NCBI GenBank assembly: GCA_934512135.1
Contig: CAKSWT010000004.1
Location: 124,001 to 188,000 of the forward strand
Direction: 5' to 3'
Source: an uncultured Oscillospiraceae bacterium
GTDB taxonomy: Bacteria > Bacillota > Clostridia > Oscillospirales > Oscillospiraceae
DNA: 64,000 nucleotides
Shown here: piece after piece, positions 8,292-16,072 of the stretch
How the letters are laid out: every line of letters begins with the position of its first letter
Position numbering within the stretch: position 1 is the first letter of the stretch
Program-made: the position numbers and the translations under genes
Notes under the pieces: generated by a model
The model's database searches: none
Told to the model about the DNA's origin: nothing
Seen by the model: only the letters and a program-made list of their open reading frames with translations

Positions 8292-8320
8292 AGCATATCA
8301 CGAAACCTGCGGAAATGCAA
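8292..8320 (-). promoter_or_regulatory. Sigma-A promoter of mgtE
   Basis: Read on the minus strand, TTGCAT (8320-8315) and TATGCT (8297-8292) are spaced by 17 bases. Confidence 0.6.
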
Positions 8321-8352
8321 TCCCCACTGGAATTCTTCCCGGTTTTCCCCCC

Positions 8353-8381
8353 TTGCATTCCCCCAGAGGGAATGCTATACT
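8353..8381 (+). promoter_or_regulatory. Sigma-A promoter of the small membrane protein gene
   Basis: TTGCAT (8353-8358) and TATACT (8376-8381) with a 17-base spacer, 32 bases before the start codon. It is divergent from the mgtE promoter, and the two -35 boxes are about 30 bases apart. Confidence 0.6.
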
Positions 8382-8413
8382 GACTCCATCCAACCCAGCA
8401 AGGAGGCCCTGCC

Positions 8414-8839
8414 ATGAAGAAAAAACCTTCCGCCGAACCGGGTCAGCTGCTGTTCCGGCGCACGCTGCTCTGGCTGACTGTATTCACGCTGCTGAATCTG
8501 CTTCTCAGCGGCTCGGTGGTCAGCCTTGTAGGCGCCATTGTCATTTTGGTCATGGTGTGGGGCATTCGCCGGGGGGACTATCCCCTGACCAAGGCGCTGG
8601 GTATTGTCCTCTATGTCCTCGGGGCAGTCAATCTTTCCGTGCTGGCCCTGGTCATCGGCAGCGGCACCGCCGCCCGGATTTCCTCCCTGATTTGGCTGGG
8701 GCTCTATTCCCTCAGTCTCATTGCCATAGGCACCATACTTCGCAGCCACCAGCTCCAGGATTTTCTCCGAACCACCGCTCCGCCAAAGGAGAAGGAAAAG
8801 AAAATTCACTTCTTCCATGGGGGCTGGCGAGATCTATAA
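8414..8839 (+). CDS. Small hypothetical membrane protein
   Basis: A 141-residue protein that I do not recognise. A basic N-terminus is followed by four hydrophobic segments (about residues 17-33, 35-52, 61-82 and 88-108) and a charged cytoplasmic-type tail rich in Lys, Glu and Pro that ends in HFFHGGWRDL. AAGGAGG lies 8 bases before ATG 8414. It has its own promoter and a terminator, so it is monocistronic, and it diverges from mgtE, but no functional link can be claimed. No motif suggests an enzyme. The codon composition resembles that of neighbouring genes, so it is probably a genuine native gene. Confidence 0.75.
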   Translation: MKKKPSAEPGQLLFRRTLLWLTVFTLLNLLLSGSVVSLVGAIVILVMVWGIRRGDYPLTKALGIVLYVLGAVNLSVLALVIGSGTAARISSLIWLGLYSLSLIAIGTILRSHQLQDFLRTTAPPKEKEKKIHFFHGGWRDL

Positions 8840-8840
8840 C

Positions 8841-8874
8841 AGCAAAACCGGACGCAGATGCGCCCGGTTTTGCT
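8841..8874 (+). terminator. Hairpin terminator after the small membrane protein
   Basis: An 11-bp perfect stem (8841-8851 with 8864-8874) starts 2 bases after the stop codon. The T run is within the 3' arm, with no long T tract beyond it. Confidence 0.55.
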
Positions 8875-8915
8875 GATGAAGGAGAAAAAGAAACACAAAG
8901 AAATCTTTTGCATAT

Positions 8916-8946
8916 CCAAGGCGGTCTTGCCGCCTGACCACCTTGG
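8916..8946 (-). terminator. Hairpin downstream of the SnoaL-like operon
   Basis: On the minus-strand transcript an 11-bp stem (8946-8936 with 8926-8916) forms with one G-U pair and a 9-base loop. On the plus strand the same pair would be an A-C mismatch, which suggests the hairpin belongs to the minus-strand transcript. No clear U run follows. The rest of 8875-9036 shows no gene. Confidence 0.4.
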
Positions 8947-9036
8947 ATGGTTATAGTATATTCGCGAAATTTGTCTAAGGTTTGAATGGACCCTGTTGTT
9001 TTGGTAAAACGTCCGAGAAGCCTATGTAATGCCGGC

Positions 9037-9813
9037 TCAGCCCTTTTCTGCCGCCAGCTCTGCCGCCGTCTTCACCGGGGTATAGCTGTGCTCATTGTCC
9101 AGCGTCTGGTAGGGCTCCGGCCAGGGCACGGTGTCCTGGGGCGGCATGATGACGGAATAGGGCAGGTGCAGGGGGCCGGGATCGGTGACATCCGGATCCT
9201 CCCCCAGGGTGACCGGGCCGATTCCTCGCTCCTCAGGGGCGGTGAGCCGTTCGTAGTCGTCGTGGGCGAAGTTGACCATATCCAGCTTGCCCATAATATC
9301 CGGGCAGACCTGCTCGTGCAGATAGAGCCATTTCCCCTTTTCCAACACAAAATCAGAGCCGTACCGCTCCCACATCACATTGCAGTAGGGGTACAGATGG
9401 CGGTTCAGACGGCAGAAGATGGCGCCTGGGGTAATAAAGCTGCCCCGGGCAGACTTTCCGTCGTCGGCCACCTCAATGATGTCCGTAAACAGGGTGTGCA
9501 CCGATGCCTCCATCAGGGGACGGGGATCGTGTCCGCCGATTTCGGGATAGATCTTCTGGACATTCAGCATATTCTGCATGGCCAGAGTGTCATATTGGAC
9601 CACAGAGCCCTTCCACACCTGGTCCCATCCCCGCATCCGTCCAAAAATGTGGCCCCAGGAGCACCAGTCATCCTGGCTCCAGATGGTTTCCCACTCGCCG
9701 GAGGCGTCTGCCCGGCCGTGAAGATAGGTATGCATTGCCTTTACGTTTTCCACTTCCTGACTGGCAGCGGCGTTGGCAATCCGCTGGTGCAGGTCCAAAT
9801 GCTTCTTTCTCAT
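9037..9813 (-). CDS. SnoaL/NTF2-like protein, third gene of a paralogous triplet
   Basis: A 258-residue cytoplasmic protein with the cone-shaped NTF2/SnoaL-like fold pattern: an N-terminal helix with a conserved ENVKAM segment, a mixed beta sheet, then a C-terminal extension. It is paralogous to the two genes upstream. Shared landmarks are the strand DDGKSARGSFI (ETAKGLWIC and KTARGLWYC in the others), a WLYLH segment matching WKIWH, and the tail motif PEPYQTLDNEHSY. In this position the sheet strands carry different residues (YCNVMWERYGSDFV), so the pockets of the three proteins differ. Members of this superfamily include dehydratases such as BaiE, cyclases and non-enzymatic binders, so no reaction is claimed. 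ATG 9813 overlaps the stop of the preceding gene as ATGA. Confidence 0.75.
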   Translation of the reverse strand: MRKKHLDLHQRIANAAASQEVENVKAMHTYLHGRADASGEWETIWSQDDWCSWGHIFGRMRGWDQVWKGSVVQYDTLAMQNMLNVQKIYPEIGGHDPRPLMEASVHTLFTDIIEVADDGKSARGSFITPGAIFCRLNRHLYPYCNVMWERYGSDFVLEKGKWLYLHEQVCPDIMGKLDMVNFAHDDYERLTAPEERGIGPVTLGEDPDVTDPGPLHLPYSVIMPPQDTVPWPEPYQTLDNEHSYTPVKTAAELAAEKG

Positions 9814-10532
9814 GCCTCTGCCCCCTCCTCGTAGTCAGGATGACCCTCCGGGCCGTAGCTGTTGTTCTCGTCAAAGGTAGCGTAGGGAGCCGGAGGCGCC
9901 GGATAGTTATCCAGCCAGTTATAACGCTCATTGTGGGTCCGCATAGGCAGGGTGGGAGTGCCGAACTCCACAAAGGCCCGGTTCTCCTCATCCGGGAGGT
10001 CCACCGGCTGCTCCATGTAGTTCTGTCCGGCCTCACTCTGGAGGTCTGTGGCCACCACCACATGCCAGATCTTCCACTGACCGTCCTCCTTCAGGAAGTC
10101 AATGGCCAGCTTCTCCATATACCAGCGGGCGTCGGCCTCGCCGGTGCCGTCAGGCAGAGTCTCCTGGGAGATGCAGTACCAAAGGCCCCGGGCCGTCTTT
10201 CCGTCGTAGGCCTCCCGGACCAGTCCCGTAGACGCAGGATGGAAAAACAGACAGCCGTCCCCACGGTGCTCGCCGGGCAGGGCGTCGAGAAGCTCGTTGT
10301 GGTGGTTCACATAATATTCCCGAATGGCATCCATGCCCACATAGTATCCCCAGTTGCGGCCAAAGGAAGCCGTTTTCTTGGCCGCCTCTCCGGTGACCCA
10401 CAGCTCCTCTAGCTCTCTCTCCCGCCAGTCATTGGCGATGTAATAGCAGCGCTTGGCGCAGAGCTTTTTCACATTCTCCACGTCCCAGACCCGCTGAATG
10501 GTCTCCAGATCAGAATAGTTAGGCGCTCTCAT
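9810..10532 (-). CDS. SnoaL/NTF2-like protein, second gene of a paralogous triplet
   Basis: A 240-residue protein of the same family as its neighbours. The N-terminal helix has ENVKKLCAKRCYYIANDW, the middle carries KTARGLWYC and WKIWHVVVATDL, and the C-terminus ends in an APYATFDENNSYG tail equivalent to PEPYRTFAETFSYG of the first gene. The start is ATG 10532, which overlaps the upstream stop as ATGA; a longer open frame upstream lies inside the first gene and is not used. A GGAGG site lies just before this ATG. Translational coupling across all three genes suggests the products are made in a fixed ratio, possibly as a hetero-oligomer. Function unknown. Confidence 0.75.
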   Translation of the reverse strand: MRAPNYSDLETIQRVWDVENVKKLCAKRCYYIANDWRERELEELWVTGEAAKKTASFGRNWGYYVGMDAIREYYVNHHNELLDALPGEHRGDGCLFFHPASTGLVREAYDGKTARGLWYCISQETLPDGTGEADARWYMEKLAIDFLKEDGQWKIWHVVVATDLQSEAGQNYMEQPVDLPDEENRAFVEFGTPTLPMRTHNERYNWLDNYPAPPAPYATFDENNSYGPEGHPDYEEGAEA

Positions 10533-11257
10533 ACTGTAGCCTCCCTTCCATAGGAAAAGGTCTCTGCAAAGGTCCGATAGGGCTCCGGAATCCGGGGCGC
10601 CTGGGCCAGAGGGCGGCTGGGGGTATACAGCTCCCGCACCGTCTCCGTCACCGTATAGGGCGGCAGCGCCACATCCTTCAGCGGGGCAAACTCCGGAAGC
10701 TCCGGATAAGGGGTCACCTTCCGGCCCCAGCTCTGCCCACACAGGGAGTCCACATCGTTGAGATACTGGAGATGCCAGATCTTCCAGTGGTCGTTTTCAT
10801 AGACAAAGTCCCCGGCGAAATAGCCCCAGGTCCAGTTCGCCGCCGGGCCGCATTCCGTGACCTCTGCGTCACAGCCCATGCAGATCCAAAGGCCCTTTGC
10901 AGTCTCTCCGTCCTCTGCCACCTCGATAACCGGGGCGGTAAGGGGCTTCACATGGAAGGGACCGATTCCGTAGATCTCCTCCTCGGTCTTGCCCCCCAGC
11001 TTCTCCGGAAACCGCTGCTGGATGAGCTTCGCCACCAGCTTGTTCCGCTCCACGATTGCGGAAAAATACCCGCGAACCGCCTCCGGTCCAATATAGCTTC
11101 CGTCGTTAAACGTCAGGCTCACATCCTCCCGTCCGCTGAAAAAGGAGTCAAAAATCTCCCCCTGGCGGTTCAGCAGCAGGCAGTTGACATACTTGCCCAT
11201 GAGATTTTTGACGGTCCGCTGATCCTCCCAGCGTTCCACCAGAAATTCTGCCGTCAT
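10529..11257 (-). CDS. SnoaL/NTF2-like protein, first gene of a paralogous triplet
   Basis: A 242-residue SnoaL_4-like protein. After an N-terminal helix (residues 1-30) comes a typical NTF2-fold segment in which SLTFNDGSYIGPEAVRGYF matches the family's substrate-pocket strand and helix, then ETAKGLWICMGC and WKIWHLQYLNDV, which are repeated in both downstream paralogues. The C-terminal about 60 residues are proline-rich and end in PEPYRTFAETFSYG, a tail shared by all three. AAGGAGG precedes ATG 11257. It is the promoter-proximal gene of an operon driven by a promoter at 11308-11337 with a LysR-box-like palindrome upstream. No partner oxidoreductase or CoA enzyme is adjacent, so substrate and reaction remain unknown. 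Confidence 0.75.
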   Translation of the reverse strand: MTAEFLVERWEDQRTVKNLMGKYVNCLLLNRQGEIFDSFFSGREDVSLTFNDGSYIGPEAVRGYFSAIVERNKLVAKLIQQRFPEKLGGKTEEEIYGIGPFHVKPLTAPVIEVAEDGETAKGLWICMGCDAEVTECGPAANWTWGYFAGDFVYENDHWKIWHLQYLNDVDSLCGQSWGRKVTPYPELPEFAPLKDVALPPYTVTETVRELYTPSRPLAQAPRIPEPYRTFAETFSYGREATV

Positions 11258-11307
11258 GTCGCATCCTCCTTGATGGCTGGTCTTCCGACCACCTGAATTC
11301 TCCTGTT

Positions 11308-11337
11308 ATCATACCTGATTTTCCGTGAAAAAGACAA
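11308..11337 (-). promoter_or_regulatory. Promoter of the SnoaL-like triplet
   Basis: Minus strand TTGTCT (11337-11332), 18-base spacer, TATGAT (11313-11308), about 50 bases before the first start codon. Confidence 0.5.
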
Positions 11338-11356
11338 TACAGAATTTCTATATTCT

Positions 11357-11371
11357 ATAACCTCAGGTTAT
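11357..11371. promoter_or_regulatory. 15-bp palindrome, candidate LysR-type operator
   Basis: A perfect 7+1+7 palindrome (ATAACCT C AGGTTAT) fits the ATA-N9-TAT form of a LysR-type recognition box. Its centre lies about 63 bases upstream of the inferred transcription start of the SnoaL triplet, where LysR-type activators usually bind. Confidence 0.5.
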
Positions 11372-11380
11372 CTTTCCATA

Positions 11381-11421
11381 AAAATCGCTCCGAAACGGCC
11401 AGGCCGCCTCGGAGCGATTTT
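11381..11421 (-). terminator. Terminator of the RNase J gene
   Basis: A 13-bp perfect stem (11381-11393 with 11409-11421) begins 6 bases beyond the RNase J stop, with the T4 run at the end of the stem on the minus strand. Confidence 0.75.
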
Positions 11422-11427
11422 CATTCA

Positions 11428-13086
11428 TCAGATTTCCATAATCACAGGCAGGATCATGGGGTTGCGCTTGGTATGCTTATAGAGGTAGTTGGACAGGGAG
11501 GACTTGATGCTGGCCTTGATGGTGGCCCAGTCGGTGATCTTCTGATCCACGCAGTCCTCCACCGCATCTGTAGCAATCTCCTTGAGCTCCTCCATCAGAT
11601 CTCCGGACTCCTTCACATAGATGAAGCCACGGGTGATGATATCGGGACCCGAGAGGATTGCGCCGTCCTCCCCGGAGAGGTTCACCACCACCACGATCAT
11701 GCCGTCCTGGGCCAGATGCTTCCGATCCCGGAGCACCACACTGCCCACGTCGCCGACGCCCAGACCGTCCACCAGCGTCTTGCCTGCCGGCACAGTCCCT
11801 GCCAGCTTGCAGGAGTTCCGGGTCAGCTCGATCACCCGGCCGATGTCGCTGATGATAATGCGGTTGGGATCCATCCCCATCTCCTGCGCCAGTCTGGCGT
11901 GGCGCTTGAGATGGCGCTGCTCGCCATGGACGGGAATAAAGAACTTGGGCTTCAGCAGAGCGTGCATGATCTTCAGCTCTTCCTGGCAGGCGTGTCCCGA
12001 CACATGAAGGTCGGCCAGCTTGTCATATACCACCTCTGCACCCTTGCGATAGAGCTCATTGATCACCGCGGAAATGGTTTTTTCGTTGCCGGGAATGGCC
12101 GATGCGGAAATCAGCACCCGATCTCCCGCGCCAATCTCCACCTGACGGTGTCCGGAGAAGGCCATTCGGTACAGGGCCGACATATTCTCCCCCTGGGAGC
12201 CGGTGGTAATGATGACCTGCTTATTCTTCGGCACGGACTTAATGGCGTTGATGTCCACCAGGGTGTTCTTGGGCACGGACACATAGCCCAGCTCCGTGGA
12301 GACCCGCAGCATATTCTCCATGCTGCGGCCTGTAATGGCCACCTTTTTCCCGTATTTCGCAGCCGTATTGATGACGGTCTGAATACGGTCTACGTTGGAG
12401 GCAAAGGTGGTGACGATAATTCGCTGGTCACAGCCCTTGAACATCTCATCGAAGGTGTGGGCCACCTTCCGCTCCGAGGGAGAAAAGCCCTCCCGCTCCA
12501 CGTTGGTGGAGTCGCACAGCAGCGCCAGCACGCCTTTGTTTCCCAGCGCGCCCAGCCGAGCCAGGTCGATGATGCTGCCGGTGATGGGGGTGGAATCGAT
12601 TTTGAAGTCGCCGGTCATCACCACTACCCCCACCGGAGTGTGGATGGCAAAGGCCACCGCATCGGCGATGGAATGGTTCACATGGATAAACTCCACCTTA
12701 AAGCAGCCGGCCTTCACCGTCTCCCCTGCTTCGTGGGTGATGATGTTGGTGGTCTCCAGCAGGCCGTGCTCCTCCAGCTTGATCTGGACCAGGCCGGCGG
12801 TGAGCCGGGTGGTGTGGATGGGGGCGTTCACCTGATCGAGGACATAGGGCAGGCCGCCAATATGGTCCTCATGGCCATGGGTCAGGAAGAAGCCCCGGAG
12901 CTTATTCTGGTTTTTTACCAGGTAGGTCACATCGGGCACCACCAGGTCCACGCCATACATGTCGTCCTCCGGGAAGCCCAGACCGCAGTCCACCACGATC
13001 ATATCCCCGCCGTATTCCAGCACGGTGATGTTCTTGCCGATCTCGTTCAGACCGCCCAGGGGAATAATTTTCAGTTTTTCAGCCAA
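11428..13086 (-). CDS. rnj: Ribonuclease J
   Basis: A 552-residue beta-CASP metallo-beta-lactamase, close in length to Bacillus RnjA (555). The HGHEDHIGG zinc motif lies near residue 73. The beta-CASP insert follows, then the RNA-specific motifs GSQGEN and SGHACQEELK, and a C-terminal dimer domain. It has both 5'-3' exonuclease and endonuclease activity on RNA and is central to mRNA turnover in Firmicutes that lack RNase E. The start is TTG at 13086 giving MAEKLKIIPLGGLNEIGKN, the usual N-terminus; GGAG lies 11 bases upstream. It is monocistronic, divergent from gdpP, and has an unusually long upstream region of about 290 bases to the nearest plausible -10. Confidence 0.93.
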   Translation of the reverse strand: MAEKLKIIPLGGLNEIGKNITVLEYGGDMIVVDCGLGFPEDDMYGVDLVVPDVTYLVKNQNKLRGFFLTHGHEDHIGGLPYVLDQVNAPIHTTRLTAGLVQIKLEEHGLLETTNIITHEAGETVKAGCFKVEFIHVNHSIADAVAFAIHTPVGVVVMTGDFKIDSTPITGSIIDLARLGALGNKGVLALLCDSTNVEREGFSPSERKVAHTFDEMFKGCDQRIIVTTFASNVDRIQTVINTAAKYGKKVAITGRSMENMLRVSTELGYVSVPKNTLVDINAIKSVPKNKQVIITTGSQGENMSALYRMAFSGHRQVEIGAGDRVLISASAIPGNEKTISAVINELYRKGAEVVYDKLADLHVSGHACQEELKIMHALLKPKFFIPVHGEQRHLKRHARLAQEMGMDPNRIIISDIGRVIELTRNSCKLAGTVPAGKTLVDGLGVGDVGSVVLRDRKHLAQDGMIVVVVNLSGEDGAILSGPDIITRGFIYVKESGDLMEELKEIATDAVEDCVDQKITDWATIKASIKSSLSNYLYKHTKRNPMILPVIMEI

Positions 13087-13489
13087 ATTAAATCACTACT
13101 CCAATCCAGGCCGCCGGTGGCTTACCGGCGTGCCAAAAATCTATCATTGCGGGCAGAGCACCGCTAGGTGTCCCCATATGGAAGCACCTTTTTTTGCTTA
13201 TGAACCGGAACAGAACAAGCCGCAGAAACCCAGCGCCGCCGTTTTTGGCCCCGTCTCGCCAAAAATCAGCCCCGCTTTTTCCTCCGGGATCCTCTGATCC
13301 ATATAGAATACGATTCTATTCAGAATGCGCTTCCGCACATAAAACAACAAAACAAAGCCGCACAGCAGCCATCTTCTGATAGTATAACACAGTCTCCGAA
13401 AAAAGTATACACAAATTTTCCAAGGATTAGACCTCCGCCGAGAAACTCCCTCCCCCACACGTTTTTTTCACACAAACACGGCTTTATGC
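13087..13489. other. Long intergenic region, probable RNase J leader
   Basis: No convincing gene. On the minus strand a TATACT -10-like element lies at 13386-13381 without a good -35, which would give RNase J a leader of about 290 bases. Within it are a 17-bp palindrome (ATAGAAT ACG ATTCTAT, 13303-13319) and a hairpin just before the start region (CGCCGG at 13112-13117 with CCGGCG at 13125-13130). Long leaders of RNase genes can mediate self-regulation; that is inference here. Confidence 0.35.
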
Positions 13490-13519
13490 TTGAGTTTATG
13501 GCCTTGGATATGGTATAAT
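13490..13519 (+). promoter_or_regulatory. Sigma-A promoter of gdpP
   Basis: TTGAGT (13490-13495), 18-base spacer, consensus TATAAT (13514-13519). The -10 overlaps an in-frame ATG at 13518, which therefore cannot be in the transcript. Confidence 0.7.
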
Positions 13520-13580
13520 GTTCTGGAATACGCTGTCGGACTTTCCCGACCAATCATGGGGCAGAACGGAGTTGATCTCT

Positions 13581-15560
13581 TTGAATAAAAAGCTTTCCCG
13601 GCTATTCTCTCCCGGCTTGACCGTCTACTTCGTCATTTTGGCGATATTCTGTCTGCTGGGCTGGTGTGCGGCGCCTCTCTGGATCGCCATTCCTGAGACC
13701 ATCGGGGCCATTGGCACGCTGATCTACTACCGCATCCGGGCGGGACGCCGAAAAAAGGAGATCGCTCGATACCTCCAGGACGCCAACTTCTCTGTGGACT
13801 CCGTGTCCAACGAGCGGATGAGCATTCCCCTGCCCTCTATCATTCTAAACGTCTCCGGCGGGGAGATTATGTGGTGCAACGACGCATTTATGCAGATTGC
13901 CGACGCGTCGGAAAGCCTCTTTGAGGTGAGCCTTACCGATATTTTTCCGGACATCACCACGGACTGGCTCACCGAGGGCAAAACTCAGTGCCCCGATGCC
14001 GTCACCCGGGGCGGCGCCCGATACCGGGTCTACGGTGATCTCATTCGCACCAACGACGACGCCCCCTATCTGGCGGCCATGCTCTACTGGGTAGATCTGA
14101 CGGAGCTGCTGGATCTTCGGGACGAATTTGAGAACTCCCGTGCCGTGGTGAGCATTATTCTGGTGGACAACTATGACGAGCTCACCGCCAACCTCCCGGA
14201 CAAATCCATTTCCAGTCTCTCCGCCCAACTGGATGACGCCATCACCGGCTGGGCCTGCGAGGGCGGCATTCTCCGCCGCCTGGAGCGCAACCGCTATCTA
14301 TACCTCTTTGAACAGCGGGAGCTTCCCCGGATCATTGAGGATAAGTTCTCCATTCTGGACGCCATTCATTCCATTACCAACGATTTCGGCACCCCTGCCA
14401 CCCTGACCATTGGCGTCGGCAAGGACGGCCAAACCCTCCAGGAGAACTATGACTTTGCCTCGTTGAGTGTGGAGATGAGCCTATCCCGAGGCGGCGATCA
14501 GGCCGTCATCAAGGACCGCTACAACTTCGCCTTCTATGGTGGACGCGCCCAAGAGGCGGAACGGCGCACCAAGGTCAAGTCCCGCGTTATGGCCGGTTCC
14601 CTTTCCGAGCTGATTTCCCAATCCTCCTCGGTGTATATCATGGGCCACAAAAGCGCAGACATCGACGCCGTCGGCGCCGCCGTCGGTGTGATGGCCATCT
14701 GCCGGAAGCTGGGCTGCCCGGCACAGATTCTGATTGATCTGGAGCAGAACTCCGCCAAGCCTCTGCTGGAAAAGTTCCTGTCCCTACCGGAATACGACGG
14801 CTGCTTTGTCACCGGCCAGGAGGCGCTTTCCTCCGCCGATGAGGACAGTTTGCTGGTGGTGGTAGACACCAACCGCCCCGACCAGGTGGAGTCCCGGGCG
14901 TTTTTGGACGCCTGCGCCCGGGTGGCCGTAATCGACCATCACCGACGGGCCGCCGATTACATTGAGGACGCCCTGCTGAATTTCCACGAGCCCTACGCCT
15001 CCTCCGCCGCAGAGCTGGTCACTGAGCTGGTACAGTACCTGCTGGAGCGGGAGGATTTGCTCCCCGAGGAGACCATGGCCCTTTTGGCCGGCATTGTGCT
15101 GGATACGAAGAAGTTCTCCGTACGCACCGGCGCGCGGACCTTCGAGGCCGCCGCATGGCTCCGAAAGCACGGCGCCGACACCGTGGCGGTGAAGCTGCTA
15201 TTCCAGAACGACCTGGGCGCCACCCTCTCCCGCTATGAGATTCTTCAGCACGCAGAGCTGTACCGGGGCGACATCGCCCTGTGCTGCCTAGACTACACCT
15301 CGGACCGCATCATCGCCGCCCAGGCGGCGGATGAGCTGCTCAACATCTCCGGCATTCAGGCCAGCTTTGTGTTCTATCCCGACGGCGACCGTGTGATCTG
15401 CTCCGCCCGCTCCATTGGCGAAGCCAACGTCCAGATGATTCTGGAGCCCCTGGGCGGGGGCGGCAATCAGGCCACCGCAGGGGCGCAAATCAAGGGAATG
15501 ACCCCTCAACAGGTCAAGGCGGCCATTGAGGAATCTATCGACAATTTCTTCAGCGAATAA
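13581..15560 (+). CDS. gdpP: Cyclic-di-AMP phosphodiesterase GdpP (YybT)
   Basis: A 659-residue membrane phosphodiesterase, the same length as Bacillus GdpP. Order: two N-terminal transmembrane helices (about 10-55), a degenerate PAS domain (about 65-160), a degenerate GGDEF domain (about 170-300, with SRGGDQ in place of GGDEF), a DHH domain with GHKSADIDAVGAAVG near residue 355, VVDTNRPDQ and VIDHHRR, and a DHHA1 domain ending in LGGGGNQATAGAQ. It hydrolyses c-di-AMP to pApA and so sets osmotic and cell-wall homeostasis. The TTG start at 13581 is preferred over an ATG at 13518 because CGGAG lies 8 bases before it and the ATG sits in the promoter -10. First gene of the gdpP-rplI-dnaB run. Confidence 0.95.
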   Translation: MNKKLSRLFSPGLTVYFVILAIFCLLGWCAAPLWIAIPETIGAIGTLIYYRIRAGRRKKEIARYLQDANFSVDSVSNERMSIPLPSIILNVSGGEIMWCNDAFMQIADASESLFEVSLTDIFPDITTDWLTEGKTQCPDAVTRGGARYRVYGDLIRTNDDAPYLAAMLYWVDLTELLDLRDEFENSRAVVSIILVDNYDELTANLPDKSISSLSAQLDDAITGWACEGGILRRLERNRYLYLFEQRELPRIIEDKFSILDAIHSITNDFGTPATLTIGVGKDGQTLQENYDFASLSVEMSLSRGGDQAVIKDRYNFAFYGGRAQEAERRTKVKSRVMAGSLSELISQSSSVYIMGHKSADIDAVGAAVGVMAICRKLGCPAQILIDLEQNSAKPLLEKFLSLPEYDGCFVTGQEALSSADEDSLLVVVDTNRPDQVESRAFLDACARVAVIDHHRRAADYIEDALLNFHEPYASSAAELVTELVQYLLEREDLLPEETMALLAGIVLDTKKFSVRTGARTFEAAAWLRKHGADTVAVKLLFQNDLGATLSRYEILQHAELYRGDIALCCLDYTSDRIIAAQAADELLNISGIQASFVFYPDGDRVICSARSIGEANVQMILEPLGGGGNQATAGAQIKGMTPQQVKAAIEESIDNFFSE

Positions 15561-15592
15561 TTCGCGTTTCACTTTGAAAGGAGTCACATACC

Positions 15593-16039
15593 ATGAAAGT
15601 TATTTTATTGCAGGACATTCGCGGCAAAGGAAAAAAGGGCCAGATGATTGAGGCCTCTGACGGCTACGCCCGGAACTTCCTTCTTCCCCGGAAGATGGCG
15701 GTGGAGGCCACTGCCGACAATATCAACACCATGAAGATGAACGACAAGGCCAAGGCGGAGCAGATGGCCAAGGAGAAGGCCCAGGCTCAGGAGTTTGCCG
15801 CCAAGCTCAAGGATATCACCGTGGAGATCACCGGAAAATCCGGCAACGGCGGCCGTCTGTTCGGCTCCATCACCTCCGCTGAGGTTGCCGAGGCGCTGAA
15901 GCAACAGTTTGGCATCGCCATTGACAAAAAGAAGATCGTCCAGGACGAGCCCATTAAGGCCTTCGGCACCTACACCCTCAAGGCCAAGCTGGGCTACGAG
16001 ATTACGGCGAACATCACCGTTCATGTAGGCGAGGGCTAA
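15593..16039 (+). CDS. rplI: 50S ribosomal protein L9
   Basis: A 148-residue L9. The N-terminal domain binds 23S rRNA and shows the family signature (GKKGQMIEASDGYARNFLLPR, split over residues 13-33), followed by the long connecting helix rich in Lys, Glu and Ala (about 40-75) and the C-terminal domain. AAAGGAG precedes ATG 15593. The order gdpP-rplI-dnaB is widely conserved in Firmicutes. It lies 32 bases after gdpP and 33 before dnaB with no terminator, so they are probably cotranscribed. Confidence 0.97.
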   Translation: MKVILLQDIRGKGKKGQMIEASDGYARNFLLPRKMAVEATADNINTMKMNDKAKAEQMAKEKAQAQEFAAKLKDITVEITGKSGNGGRLFGSITSAEVAEALKQQFGIAIDKKKIVQDEPIKAFGTYTLKAKLGYEITANITVHVGEG

Positions 16040-16072
16040 TTCCACAAAATTCCGCATTGGGAGGTGAACCCC

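Noticed and set aside
13518..13580. ATG at 13518 as start of gdpP
   Set aside because: The ATG is inside the consensus -10 TATAAT, so it is not transcribed; TTG 13581 has a ribosome site and gives the standard 659-residue GdpP.
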